26,012 nt of DNA, taken from the NCBI GenBank assembly GCA_013298415.1, contig JAAFHN010000002.1, positions 1-26,012 of the forward strand, read 5' to 3'. This document shows positions 7,490 to 15,596 of this stretch, one piece after another. The translations under genes and the position numbers were made by a program. Under the pieces are notes generated by a model that was not told where the DNA came from, made no database searches, and saw nothing but the letters and a program-made list of their open reading frames with translations. The number at the start of each line of letters is the position of its first letter. Position 1 is the first letter of the stretch. The stretch comes from Comamonadaceae bacterium. Its GTDB lineage: Bacteria; Pseudomonadota; Gammaproteobacteria; Burkholderiales; Burkholderiaceae_C.

Positions 7490-7600
7490 CATGGGTAATT
7501 TTCTTTGGCAAGTGCCTCGTGGTGATGGGGTTATCACTGTCGGGCGCATTTGCAGCCTTCAGGCATCATGCGCACCTCTTTCGATTTCGGGATCACCACA
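7490..7600 (+). promoter_or_regulatory. Leader region of the peptide-type ABC operon
   Basis: About 110 bp lie between the porin terminator and the binding-protein ATG, so the operon promoter should be here. A TTGGCA -35-like hexamer is at 7505-7510, but I find no well-spaced -10. A short dyad GTGAT (7522-7526) with ATCAC (7533-7537) could be an operator. This is suggestive only. Confidence 0.3.
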
Positions 7601-9193
7601 ATGAAAACCATTGCTCCATTGAGCGCCATCGCCCTGGCCGCCGCTTTTGCCTTCGGAACGACTGCCACCGCCAAAACCTTCCGCTGGACCAGCTCTTCTG
7701 ACATCCCGACGTGGGATATCCATTCGCAAAACAATGCGCTGGCCAACGGCGTGCACGCTGCTGTGTACGAGTCGCTCGTGTACTACAACTCGAAGACCTT
7801 CAAGGTCGAGCCGCTTTTGGCCACCGCTTGGAAGCAAACCAGCCCCACGTCGATGCGACTCACGATTCGCAAGGGCGTGAAATTCCAGGACGGCTCGGAT
7901 TTCACGGTGGACGATGCCGTGTTTTCGCTGCAGCGCGCCATGGCAAAAACGTCCAATTACGCGGTGTACACCGCCGGGATCGACAAGGTTGTGAAGGTTG
8001 ACGCCGACAACTTGGACATCCTCCTCAAAGACCCGAACCCGGTCCTCATCAACCAGCTTACCGAGCTGCGCATGATGAGCAAGGCCTGGGCTGAGAAAAA
8101 TCGCTCGGTAGAGCCCAAGGACATCCGTACCAAAGACGAATCCTTTGCCCACCGCAACGCCATGGGCACTGGCCCTTTCACGCTCAAGGAGTGGCAGCCC
8201 GATCAAAAGATCGTGCTCACACGCAATCCGAACTGGTGGGGCGAGGCCACGCAGGGCAAAAACTTCAACATCACTGAAATCGTGTACACGCCCGTGCGAG
8301 CTGAGGCCACACGCACTGCTGCGCTCCTGTCCGGTGCGGTGGACTTCGTGCTCGATCCCAGCCCGCAGGGTGTGGGCACGCTGCGTTCCAACGCCAACCT
8401 GAAGGTGCTGGAAGGCGCGGAAAACCGCACCATCTTCTTTGGCATGGACCAGTTCCGCGAAGAGCTTCCCGGCTCCGATGTGAAGGGCAAAAACCCGCTG
8501 AAAGACGCGCGCGTTCGCAAAGCCCTTTACCAATCGATTGACATCGATGCCATTCACAAAACCACGATGCGCGGCATCAGCCAAGTCACAGGCACGATGG
8601 TGTCGCCGCAGGTGTTCGGCTGGACAAAAGCTGTGGACAAGCGCCATCCCTACAACGTGGAAGCGGCCAAGAAGCTGCTGGCGGAAGCGGGCTACCCGCA
8701 AGGCTTCAGCGTGGATTTCGCTTGCCCCAACAACCGCTATTTGAACGACGAGCAAATCTGCCAAGCCGTCACTGCCATGTGGTCGCGCATTGGCGTGAAA
8801 GCCAAGTTGCGCACGCTCCCGCTTGTGACCTACTTCCCGATGATTCAGCGCTATGAAGCCAGCATCTACATGCTGGGCTGGGGCGTGCCGACTTTCGATG
8901 CGCTCTACAGCCTGCAATCGCTGCACCGCAGCGTGGGCGCGGGCGGCGACGGCAACTACAACGTGGGCCGCTACAGCAATCCACAAATGGACGCGCTCGT
9001 GGAGCGGATCAAAAAGGAAACCGACACCAAACTGCGCGGCCAGCTGATCGAACGCGCCCTGCAGCTCTCGCACGACGATGTGGCCTACCTGCCGCTGCAC
9101 AACCAGATCGTGCCCTGGGCCATGCGCAAAAACGTGGACGTGGTGCACCGCGCAGACAACCGTGTGGATTGGCGACTCGTCAAGCTGAACTGA
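7601..9193 (+). CDS. ABC transporter substrate-binding protein, peptide/nickel family (SBP_bac_5, DppA-like)
   Basis: A 530-residue periplasmic binding protein. The signal peptide MKTIAPLSAIALAAAFAFG ends near TATA-K at residue 24, which supports the ATG at 7601 over upstream in-frame starts at 7550 and 7568. Family landmarks are LVYYNSKTFKVEPLLATAW, TIRKGVKFQDGSDFTVDDAVFS, the GTGPFTLKEWQ segment, VLTRNPNWW, and ARVRKALYQSID...A. The length fits dipeptide/oligopeptide-type class C binding proteins. It leads a six-gene importer operon, with a terminator-like hairpin directly after it. The M20 amidohydrolase inside the operon suggests the ligand is a peptide or N-acyl amino acid, which is an inference from context. 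Confidence 0.93.
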   Translation: MKTIAPLSAIALAAAFAFGTTATAKTFRWTSSSDIPTWDIHSQNNALANGVHAAVYESLVYYNSKTFKVEPLLATAWKQTSPTSMRLTIRKGVKFQDGSDFTVDDAVFSLQRAMAKTSNYAVYTAGIDKVVKVDADNLDILLKDPNPVLINQLTELRMMSKAWAEKNRSVEPKDIRTKDESFAHRNAMGTGPFTLKEWQPDQKIVLTRNPNWWGEATQGKNFNITEIVYTPVRAEATRTAALLSGAVDFVLDPSPQGVGTLRSNANLKVLEGAENRTIFFGMDQFREELPGSDVKGKNPLKDARVRKALYQSIDIDAIHKTTMRGISQVTGTMVSPQVFGWTKAVDKRHPYNVEAAKKLLAEAGYPQGFSVDFACPNNRYLNDEQICQAVTAMWSRIGVKAKLRTLPLVTYFPMIQRYEASIYMLGWGVPTFDALYSLQSLHRSVGAGGDGNYNVGRYSNPQMDALVERIKKETDTKLRGQLIERALQLSHDDVAYLPLHNQIVPWAMRKNVDVVHRADNRVDWRLVKLN

Positions 9194-9218
9194 TCGACTG
9201 GCCCTGCCATCCCACCTC

Positions 9219-9256
9219 AAAAAAACCAGCGGCCTTTCCAGCCGCTGGTTTTTTCT
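9219..9256 (+). terminator. Terminator/attenuator between the ABC binding-protein and permease genes
   Basis: The stem CCAGCGGC (9226-9233) pairs with GCCGCTGG (9241-9248), loop CTTTCCA. A-tract before and T-tract after (TTTTTTCTTT) complete the structure. It is 25 bases after the binding-protein stop. Because the next gene continues the operon, it probably reduces transcription of downstream genes rather than ending the unit. Confidence 0.85.
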
Positions 9257-9385
9257 TTGTAGCTCGCATGACTGGTGACATGCGCCTTGCGAGCTAAACT
9301 CGCAAGCAGGCGCTTCTTTAAGCCGCTGCTTGCAGCATTCCCCGCTTCTTCGCTCCGGCGCCCTCTGTTTCGCTGAGTTCACCTC
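9257..9385 (+). promoter_or_regulatory. Dyad-rich spacer ahead of the first ABC permease gene
   Basis: Two inverted repeats are visible: AGCTCGCA (9261-9268) with TGCGAGCT (9288-9295), and GCAAGCAG (9302-9309) with CTGCTTGC (9326-9333). They could be operator sites for a second promoter or RNA hairpins that shape the message after the attenuator. No ORF with family similarity is present. The permease ribosome-binding site is weak. Confidence 0.4.
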
Positions 9386-10369
9386 ATGCTCGCCTTCATC
9401 CTTCGCCGCGTGATCCAAGCCCTGATCGTCATGGTCACGGTCTCGCTGATCTCGTTTTGCCTGTTTCAGTTCACAGGCGATCCTGTGCTTTTCATGCTCG
9501 GCCAAGACGCAACTGCCGATCAGGTGAAACAACTGCGCGCCGACTTGGGTCTGGACAAGCACTTCTTTGTTCAGTTCTGGCACTTTTTGGCCAATGCAGC
9601 TCAGGGCGAATTTGGCATCAGCCTGCGCCAAGGCATCAAGGTGTCAAAACTGATTTCAGAGCGATTTCCTGCAACGATTGAGCTGGCACTTGCTGCCGCC
9701 TTCATCGCACTCGTGATTGGCATTCCCATGGGCGTGTATGCGGCGCTCAGGCGTGGCAGCTTCATGAGCCAAGTGTTCATGACGATTTCGCTCTTGGGCG
9801 TTTCGCTGCCCACATTCCTGATCGGCATCATGCTGATTTTGGTGTTCGCCGTGATCCTGGGCTGGTTCCCAAGCTTTGGCCGGGGGGATGTCACCAAGCT
9901 CGGCTGGTGGAGCACCGGCTTCTTGACAAAAAGCGGCTGGCATCACTTGGTGCTGCCTGCGATCACGCTGGCTGTGTTTCAGCTCACCCTCATCATGCGA
10001 CTCGTGCGTGCCGAAATGCTGGAAGTGCTGCGCACCGACTACATCAAGTTCGCCCGCGCCCGCGGCTTGAGCAACCAAGCGATCCACTTTGGGCACGCCT
10101 TGAAAAACACGCTCGTGCCGGTGATCACGATCACCGGCTTGCAGCTCGGCGCGCTCATCGCATTTGCCATCATCACCGAGACGGTGTTCCAGTGGCCCGG
10201 CATGGGCTCACTCTTCATCAACGCCGTGAGCTTTGCCGACGTGCCAGTGATGGCTGCCTACCTGTGCCTGATCGCACTGATTTTCGTCACGGTCAATTTG
10301 GTCGTGGATTTGTTGTACTTTGCCGTTGATCCGCGCTTGCGCGTGGAAAAGTCTGGCGCGGCGCACTGA
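9386..10369 (+). CDS. ABC transporter permease, DppB-like
   Basis: A 327-residue inner-membrane permease of the binding-protein-dependent family. It starts MLAFILRRVIQALIVM with the first membrane segment, followed by a periplasmic region containing TADQVKQLRADLGLDK...FWHFLANAAQGEFGIS, which is typical of DppB/OppB. Five more hydrophobic segments follow, including the EAA-loop region KFARARGLSNQAIHFGHALKN that docks on the ATPase. The end is YFAVDPRLR, also family-typical. The next gene, the M20 amidohydrolase, begins 16 bases after the stop, so the two are co-transcribed. Confidence 0.93.
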   Translation: MLAFILRRVIQALIVMVTVSLISFCLFQFTGDPVLFMLGQDATADQVKQLRADLGLDKHFFVQFWHFLANAAQGEFGISLRQGIKVSKLISERFPATIELALAAAFIALVIGIPMGVYAALRRGSFMSQVFMTISLLGVSLPTFLIGIMLILVFAVILGWFPSFGRGDVTKLGWWSTGFLTKSGWHHLVLPAITLAVFQLTLIMRLVRAEMLEVLRTDYIKFARARGLSNQAIHFGHALKNTLVPVITITGLQLGALIAFAIITETVFQWPGMGSLFINAVSFADVPVMAAYLCLIALIFVTVNLVVDLLYFAVDPRLRVEKSGAAH

Positions 10370-10385
10370 TCGGAGACATGCCAAC

Positions 10386-11666
10386 ATGAAAGAAGTAAGC
10401 ACCGACACCCCACGCTACACCGCGCTCGGCCGAGCCTTTGAGGCGATCCGCGCGCAGCACCCGCAGCTGCAATCTTTGCGCCGTGATTTGCATGCCAACC
10501 CCGAGCTGGGTTTTGAAGAGCATTACACCGCTGGCCGCGTGGTGGAAGCCTTGCGCGCCTGTGGCGTGGATGAACTCCATACTGGCATCGGCAAAACCGG
10601 CGTGGTAGCCGTGATTCGCGGCAAAACGGACACCGCAGGCCGAAAAATCGGCCTGCGCGCCGACATGGACGCGCTGCCGATGCCGGAGCGCACTGGAGCC
10701 GAATGGGCCTCGCGCACGCCCAACCGCATGCATGCCTGCGGCCACGATGGCCACACCACCATGCTGATTGGCGCGGCGCAATACCTGGCAGCCACGCGCA
10801 GGTTTGACGGCCAAGCCGTGCTGATTTTTCAGCCCGGCGAAGAAGGCTACGCAGGGGCACGCGAGATGATCAAGGACGGGCTTTTCGAGCGCTTTCCCGT
10901 TGAATCCGTGTATGCGATGCACAACTGGCCCGGCATGCCCGTGGGCCAATTTGGCGTGAACACCGGCGCCATGATGGCGGCTTCTGACCGCATCACGATT
11001 CACATCACGGGCAAGGGCGGCCACGGCGCGCACGCCTACCTCACGATCGACCCGGTGCTGGTGGCGGCGCACATGATCACGGCCATCCAAAGCATCGTGT
11101 CGCGCAATGTGAAGGGCGCAGACGCGGCCGTGGTCAGCATTTGCAGCATGCAAGCAGGCGACCCAGGAGCCGCCAGCGTGATCCCCGGCGAGGCCCGCTT
11201 GGTGGGCACGGTGCGCAGCTTCAACCCCGCCGTGCAAAACCTGATTGAGAAGCGCCTGAGCGAGCTCTGCCCCACAGTGGCCCAAGCTTTTGGCGCAACG
11301 GCAACTGTGACCTATGAGCGCGGCTACCCCGCCACGATCAACACGCCAGATCGCGCACAGTTTGCGGGCGACGTGGCAGCCAGCATCGTGGGCGAAGCCA
11401 ATGTGCATCGCAACTGGGAAGCCAGTATGGGCTCTGAAGATTTCAGCTTCATGCTGCAACACAAGCCTGGCGCGTATTTGCGGCTTGGTCAAGCCAGCGC
11501 GGATGGCACGGGCTCGTGCTCGCTGCACAACAGCGGCTACGACTTCAACGACGCGGTGCTGCCGCTGGGTGCTGCTTGGTTCGCTGGCTTGGTGGAAAAA
11601 GGTCTGGCTGCGCCCGCAGCCGAGTCGGAAGCCGCGCACGGCACTTTGGAGGCCGCTTCAGCCTGA
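10386..11666 (+). CDS. M20-family amidohydrolase/metallopeptidase (M20D, hippurate hydrolase-like)
   Basis: A 426-residue cytosolic zinc hydrolase of the aminoacylase/hippuricase/carboxypeptidase group. The metal-site motifs are RADMDALPMPE (91-101), HACGHDGHT (Cys118, His120), QPGEEG (Glu152-Glu153), and His179 in YAMHNWPG. The C-terminal ligand lies in CSLHNSGYDFND. The start is the ATG at 10386, after GGAGA at 10372-10376; the frame is open upstream but that is dppB sequence. It sits between the two permease genes of the ABC operon, which points to hydrolysis of the imported compound to release an amino acid. The exact bond (N-acyl, peptide, or another amide) is unknown. Confidence 0.92.
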   Translation: MKEVSTDTPRYTALGRAFEAIRAQHPQLQSLRRDLHANPELGFEEHYTAGRVVEALRACGVDELHTGIGKTGVVAVIRGKTDTAGRKIGLRADMDALPMPERTGAEWASRTPNRMHACGHDGHTTMLIGAAQYLAATRRFDGQAVLIFQPGEEGYAGAREMIKDGLFERFPVESVYAMHNWPGMPVGQFGVNTGAMMAASDRITIHITGKGGHGAHAYLTIDPVLVAAHMITAIQSIVSRNVKGADAAVVSICSMQAGDPGAASVIPGEARLVGTVRSFNPAVQNLIEKRLSELCPTVAQAFGATATVTYERGYPATINTPDRAQFAGDVAASIVGEANVHRNWEASMGSEDFSFMLQHKPGAYLRLGQASADGTGSCSLHNSGYDFNDAVLPLGAAWFAGLVEKGLAAPAAESEAAHGTLEAASA

Positions 11667-11676
11667 TTTTTGAGTC

Positions 11677-11735
11677 AAATACCTCCTCTGTCCAGGCATT
11701 TATTACATTTGTTGCTATTATTTTTGAATAGACCG
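11677..11735 (+). repeat. Intergenic repeat copy A (CTGTCC-N24-hairpin family)
   Basis: AAATACC, then CTCTGTCC (11686-11693), then 24 bases ending GCTA, then a small hairpin CTATT-7 nt-AATAG. It is AT-rich compared with its surroundings. It resembles copies at 14691-14748 and 22480-22537 in the same orientation and with the same spacing. It occupies most of the gap between the amidohydrolase and the second permease gene. Confidence 0.65.
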
Positions 11736-11760
11736 AAGAACAACAAGCGAATCGATCAAC

Positions 11761-12669
11761 ATGGGTTTCATTTCAAGGTGGCTCGACAGCGATGTGGGCC
11801 ACAGCTTCAAAACCTCGCCGGTGGCCATCGTGGCGGCACTGCTGGTGTTCATCTGCGTGTTCTGTGCCGCGTTTGCCCCGTGGGTGGCACCCCACAACCC
11901 CTTTGACCTGACCACGCTGGAGTTGTCTGACGCACGCCTGCCCCCAGCCTGGACAGAGATCGGCACCAGCAAATACCTGCTCGGTACAGACGACCAAGGC
12001 CGCGACATTTTGTCTGCCCTCATGTACGGCTCGCGGGTTTCTCTCGTGGTGGGCGCCGTCTCAGTCGCGCTTTCGGTGCTGATCGGCGTGGGCCTCGGCC
12101 TGCTTGCGGGATATCTCGGCGGCTGGGTGGATACGTTGCTCATGCGCCTGTGTGATGTGATGCTGAGCTTTCCTTCCATCTTGGTGGCGCTCCTGATCGC
12201 GGGCGTGGGCCGTGCGCTGTTTCCGAACGCGGCCGAGTCTGTGGCGTTTGGGGTGTTGATCGTGTCAATCACACTCACTGGCTGGGTGCAATATGCCCGC
12301 ACGGTGCGCGGCTCAACCATGGTGGAGCGCAACAAAGAGTACGTGCAGGCTGCTCGGGTCACGGGCGTGGCGAACCACCGCATCATGTTCAAACACGTGC
12401 TGCCCAACGTGCTCGGCCCCGTGCTGGTGCTCGCCACCATTCAAGTGGCAACAGCCATCATCACCGAGGCAACCCTCAGTTTCCTTGGCGTTGGTGTGCC
12501 GCCCACCTCCCCCAGCTTGGGCACGCTCATTCGAGTGGGCAACGACTACCTTTTCAGCGGCGAGTGGTGGATCACGGTCTTTCCTGGCCTCATGCTCATC
12601 ATCATTGCGCTCAGCGTCAATTTGCTGGGTGATTGGTTGCGCGATGCGCTCAACCCGCGTTTGCGTTGA
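11761..12669 (+). CDS. ABC transporter permease, DppC-like
   Basis: A 302-residue inner-membrane permease, partner of the DppB-like protein. An N-terminal hydrophobic segment (about residues 22-42) is followed by the periplasmic stretch APHNPFDLTTLELSDARLPP...YLLGTDDQGRDILSALMYGSR, which is diagnostic of the DppC/OppC group. The core of five membrane segments includes the EAA loop (AARVTGVANHRIMFKHVLPN) and TEATLSFLGVGVPP. It starts at the ATG at 11761, 94 bases after the amidohydrolase stop, because repeat copy A lies between. Fourteen bases separate it from the first ATPase gene. Confidence 0.93.
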   Translation: MGFISRWLDSDVGHSFKTSPVAIVAALLVFICVFCAAFAPWVAPHNPFDLTTLELSDARLPPAWTEIGTSKYLLGTDDQGRDILSALMYGSRVSLVVGAVSVALSVLIGVGLGLLAGYLGGWVDTLLMRLCDVMLSFPSILVALLIAGVGRALFPNAAESVAFGVLIVSITLTGWVQYARTVRGSTMVERNKEYVQAARVTGVANHRIMFKHVLPNVLGPVLVLATIQVATAIITEATLSFLGVGVPPTSPSLGTLIRVGNDYLFSGEWWITVFPGLMLIIIALSVNLLGDWLRDALNPRLR

Positions 12670-12683
12670 AGCCGGAAATCGCC

Positions 12684-13661
12684 ATGAGCCTGCTTGAAGT
12701 CAAGAACCTGATCGTCGAATTCCCCAGCCGCCGTGGCACGCTGCGGGCGATTGACGACATTTCATTTGCCATCGCCCCCGGCGAAATTCTGGGCGTGGTG
12801 GGCGAATCCGGCGCGGGAAAGTCGCTCACGGGCGCTTCCATCATCGGCCTTTTGGAGCCGCCTGGCCGCGTGGCGGGCGGGCAAATTTTGCTCGAAGGCG
12901 AGCGGATCGACAACTTGAGCCACGATCAGATGCGCAGCATCCGTGGCCGCAAAATCGGCGCGATTTTTCAAGACCCGCTCACATCTCTGAACCCGCTCTA
13001 CAGCGTGGGCCGTCAGTTGACGGAAACCATCCAGGCCCATTTGCCGGTGAGCGCCGCCCAGGCCCGCGAGCGCGCGATCAATTTGCTCAAAGACACAGGC
13101 ATTCCAGCGGCTGAGCAGCGCATCGATCATTACCCGCATCAGTTTTCTGGCGGCATGCGCCAGCGCGTGGTGATCGCACTCGCTCTGGCGGCCGAGCCCA
13201 AGCTCATCATTGCCGATGAACCGACCACCGCACTCGATGTGTCGATCCAAGCGCAAATCATCACTTTGCTGAAAAACCTGTGCAAAGACCGAGGCGCGGC
13301 CGTGATGCTGATCACCCACGACATGGGCGTGATCGCAGAGACCTGCGACCGCGTGGCCGTGATGTACGCAGGCCGCGTCGCCGAAATTGGCCCGGTGCAT
13401 GAAGTCATCAACCATCCGGCGCACCCCTACACCAAGGGTCTGATGGCCGCGATCCCCGATATTCGCGAAGAGGTGGAACGCTTGAACCAGATCGACGGCG
13501 CGATGCCGCGCTTGAACGCGATCCCCACTGGCTGCGCCTTCAATCCCCGCTGCCCGCAGGTGTTTGAGCGATGCAAAACCGAGCGGCCTGGCCTGATCGA
13601 TGCTGGCCCCACGCGAGCCGCCTGCTGGTTGCACGACCAACGTACCAAGGTGGTCGCATGA
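12684..13661 (+). CDS. ABC transporter ATP-binding protein, DppD-like
   Basis: A 325-residue ATPase. Walker A is GESGAGKS (40-47), the signature is FSGGMRQR (154-161), Walker B is LIIADEP (174-180), and the H-loop is THD. The C-terminal oligopeptide-transporter extension contains four cysteines at 284, 290, 297 and 314 (GCAFNPRCP...RC...C). In some DppD proteins these bind a [4Fe-4S] cluster, so one may be present here. The start is the ATG at 12684 with GGAAA upstream. Its TGA overlaps the next gene's ATG as ATGA. Confidence 0.95.
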   Translation: MSLLEVKNLIVEFPSRRGTLRAIDDISFAIAPGEILGVVGESGAGKSLTGASIIGLLEPPGRVAGGQILLEGERIDNLSHDQMRSIRGRKIGAIFQDPLTSLNPLYSVGRQLTETIQAHLPVSAAQARERAINLLKDTGIPAAEQRIDHYPHQFSGGMRQRVVIALALAAEPKLIIADEPTTALDVSIQAQIITLLKNLCKDRGAAVMLITHDMGVIAETCDRVAVMYAGRVAEIGPVHEVINHPAHPYTKGLMAAIPDIREEVERLNQIDGAMPRLNAIPTGCAFNPRCPQVFERCKTERPGLIDAGPTRAACWLHDQRTKVVA

Positions 13662-14677
13662 GCGCTTCCGCAAGCACCCAAGCCAAAACCCTGGTCAGAG
13701 TCACCGACCTGGCCAAAACCTTTGACGTATCGCCACCTTTGCTCAACCGCATCGTGGAGCGCAAGCCCAAGCTGTTTTTGAAGGCTGTGGATGGCGTGAG
13801 CTTCGAGATTCCCAAAGGCCAAACGCTCGCCTTGGTGGGCGAATCGGGCTGCGGCAAAAGCACCGTTGCCAAGCTGATGGTGGGCCTGTATGCCCCCACA
13901 CGCGGCGGTTTTGAGTTCGACGGCGTGGACGCGCATGCCACCTTCGAAACGGCTGAGGGCAACAAGCTGCGCTCGCGCATTCAGATGATTTTCCAAGACC
14001 CGTATGCCAGCCTGAATCCGCGCTGGACGGTGGAAAACATCGTGGGCGAGCCGCTGGTCGAACACGGCTTGGCGGCATCCGGCAGCGATGATTTGAAAAC
14101 CCGCGTGGGCGATTTGCTGAAATCGGTGGGCTTGAGCCCGCTTGACACGGTGAAGTACCCGCACCAGTTCTCAGGTGGTCAGCGCCAGCGCATCTCGATT
14201 GCCCGAGCCTTGGCCACAAGCCCAGAGTTTTTGGTGTGCGACGAGCCCACCAGCGCGCTCGACGTGTCGGTTCAAGCCCAAGTCTTGAACATCATGAAAG
14301 ACTTGCAGCGCAGCTTGGGTCTTACCTACCTCTTCATCAGCCACAACTTGGCGGTGGTGCGGCATGTGAGCGATCAGGTGGGTGTGATGTACCTGGGCCG
14401 ATTGGTGGAGCTCGCGCCCAAGCACCAGCTGTTTGACACGCCCCGCCACCCGTACACGCGGATGCTGCTCGACGCCATTCCCGAGATGCACGCCACAGGC
14501 CGCGCCCGCACGCCCGTGCAAGGCGAGGTGCCGAATCCCCTCAACCCACCCACAGGTTGCGCATTTCACCCCCGCTGCCCGCACGCAAACGACCGCTGCA
14601 AAGCCGAGCGCCCCAACCTCGGCGTGTTCCAAGGCATCCAAATCGCCTGCCACGCGGTGACAGAGGGCAGAATCTAG
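13658..14677 (+). CDS. ABC transporter ATP-binding protein, DppF-like
   Basis: A 339-residue ATPase, the second energy-coupling subunit of the importer. Walker A is GESGCGKST (61-69), the Q-loop is IFQDPYASLNP, the signature is FSGGQRQR (171-178), and Walker B is FLVCDEP. The C-terminal extension has the family's cysteine pattern (GCAFHPRCPHANDRC...IACH). About 20 extra residues (VSPPLLNRIVERKPKLFLKA) separate the first strand from the rest of the nucleotide-binding domain, a feature seen in other DppF/OppF proteins. It is coupled to the preceding gene by ATGA and ends the operon. Confidence 0.95.
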   Translation: MSASASTQAKTLVRVTDLAKTFDVSPPLLNRIVERKPKLFLKAVDGVSFEIPKGQTLALVGESGCGKSTVAKLMVGLYAPTRGGFEFDGVDAHATFETAEGNKLRSRIQMIFQDPYASLNPRWTVENIVGEPLVEHGLAASGSDDLKTRVGDLLKSVGLSPLDTVKYPHQFSGGQRQRISIARALATSPEFLVCDEPTSALDVSVQAQVLNIMKDLQRSLGLTYLFISHNLAVVRHVSDQVGVMYLGRLVELAPKHQLFDTPRHPYTRMLLDAIPEMHATGRARTPVQGEVPNPLNPPTGCAFHPRCPHANDRCKAERPNLGVFQGIQIACHAVTEGRI

Positions 14678-14690
14678 GGAATTTCGAGGT

Positions 14691-14748
14691 AAATACCCTC
14701 ACTGTCCAGGTAATTGCTACATTGTTCGCTACATAAAAGGTAGCAAAC
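14691..14748 (+). repeat. Intergenic repeat copy B (CTGTCC-N24-hairpin family)
   Basis: AAATACC, CACTGTCC (14700-14707), 24 bases ending GCTA, then GCTAC-ATAAAAG-GTAGC (14728-14744) and AAAC. It fills the gap between the convergent ATPase and rhodanese genes. The hairpin is only five pairs and has no T-run, so termination activity is doubtful. Confidence 0.7.
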
Positions 14749-14757
14749 TCAACTTCA

Positions 14758-15177
14758 TCACCGGCCCGCCGCGCGCCATTCGCTGTAGCTCAGGATCGGC
14801 ATCTGCGCCGCTTTCATCGCCGCAAAACCGCCTTCGATGTGCGCCACGTTGCGCATGCCCATGTCTTGCAGGGTTTTGGCGGCCAGCGCGCTTCGCCAGC
14901 CTACGCCGCAGTACAGCACGTAGGTGGTGGCTTCGTCGGCCAGCGCTGGCTTGTGGTACGGCGATGCGGGATCCACCCAAAATTCCAGCATGCAGCGCGG
15001 CGCGTGGTAGGCGCCTTTCGCTGCGCCCTCGGCTTGCAGCTCGCGCACATCGCGCACATCCACCAGCAGCAGTCGCTCGCCGCTTTGCCCCCGCAGCATC
15101 ACGTCGGCCGCGCTCCAAGTGCGCACTTCATTCGTGGCGGCAGCCACCAATTCTTCAGCAGTTTTCAGGATGGGCAT
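14758..15177 (-). CDS. Rhodanese-like domain protein
   Basis: A 139-residue single-domain rhodanese with no signal peptide. LLLVDVRDVRELQAEGAAKGAYHAPRCMLE is the family's first conserved stretch. YVLYCGVGWRSALAAKTL holds the active-site Cys90 in a six-residue loop (CGVGWR), followed by GMRNVAHIEGGFAAMK. Such proteins move sulfane sulfur from thiosulfate, persulfides or similar donors; the physiological donor is not evident. The ATG is at 15177-15175. It is divergent from the lipoprotein gene, with 46 bp between the starts, and converges on the ABC operon. Confidence 0.9.
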   Translation of the reverse strand: MPILKTAEELVAAATNEVRTWSAADVMLRGQSGERLLLVDVRDVRELQAEGAAKGAYHAPRCMLEFWVDPASPYHKPALADEATTYVLYCGVGWRSALAAKTLQDMGMRNVAHIEGGFAAMKAAQMPILSYSEWRAAGR

Positions 15178-15223
15178 GGTGTATTCGCTGGTTTTCGACA
15201 GGATTTTGTGTCCAAATCGGGGG

Positions 15224-15541
15224 ATGCGCCTGTCCTACCTCACTCGATTTGTGTTCATTCTCTCGCCCCTGGTCTTGGGCGCTTGCTCAACCGTGGGGGC
15301 TGTGGCCACGGTTGCGAGCGCCACGGTATCGGCAGCTGGTGCTGCGGCAAGCGCTACAGCCACGGCGGCTGCAGCCACCGCACAAGCCACGAAGGCGGTG
15401 GTTGAAACCGGTGGCCGCGTGGCTGAAAAAGTGCTGGATCACGCCGCCGCCCAAGCCGCGCGCGATGAGGCTGCAAGGCAAGCTGCGGAAAAGGCTGCAC
15501 AAAAGGCTGCGGAAAAAGCAGCCGAGACTGTTCTGAAGTAA
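15224..15541 (+). CDS. Small alanine-rich putative lipoprotein
   Basis: A 105-residue protein of unknown function. The N-terminus has two basic residues and a hydrophobic stretch ending in a lipobox (LGAC, Cys21), followed by Ser, which would favour outer-membrane sorting. The mature part is almost all Ala, Thr, Val, Glu, Lys and Arg. Residues 22-55 are a small-residue tract, and from about 65 to the end (EKVLDHAAAQAARDEAARQ, then AAEKAAQKAAEKAAE) it should form a long alanine-rich helix with a four-to-three charge spacing like a coiled coil. The start is the ATG at 15224, which directly follows a GGGGG-like ribosome-binding stretch, so spacing is short. An upstream in-frame ATG at 15176 would spoil the signal peptide. 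Confidence 0.7.
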   Translation: MRLSYLTRFVFILSPLVLGACSTVGAVATVASATVSAAGAAASATATAAAATAQATKAVVETGGRVAEKVLDHAAAQAARDEAARQAAEKAAQKAAEKAAETVLK

Positions 15542-15564
15542 TGCGCTTTACCGGGATTTAGCCT

Positions 15565-15588
15565 CGCCGGGGAGCTTGGCCCCCGGCG
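15565..15588. terminator. Hairpin between convergent lipoprotein and dctM genes
   Basis: CGCCGGGG (15565-15572) and CCCCGGCG (15581-15588) form eight GC-rich pairs around an eight-base loop. No T-run follows on either strand. Its position between two converging genes suggests a bidirectional, possibly Rho-assisted terminator. Confidence 0.5.
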
Positions 15589-15596
15589 GTCGTTCA

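Noticed and set aside
7559..9631. 690-codon open frame on the minus strand
   Set aside because: It is antisense to the binding-protein gene, rich in His, Arg and Gln as expected for a shadow frame in high-GC DNA, and shows no family similarity.
10293..11639. 448-codon minus-strand frame
   Set aside because: It is antisense to the M20 amidohydrolase, whose metal motifs are all intact on the plus strand.
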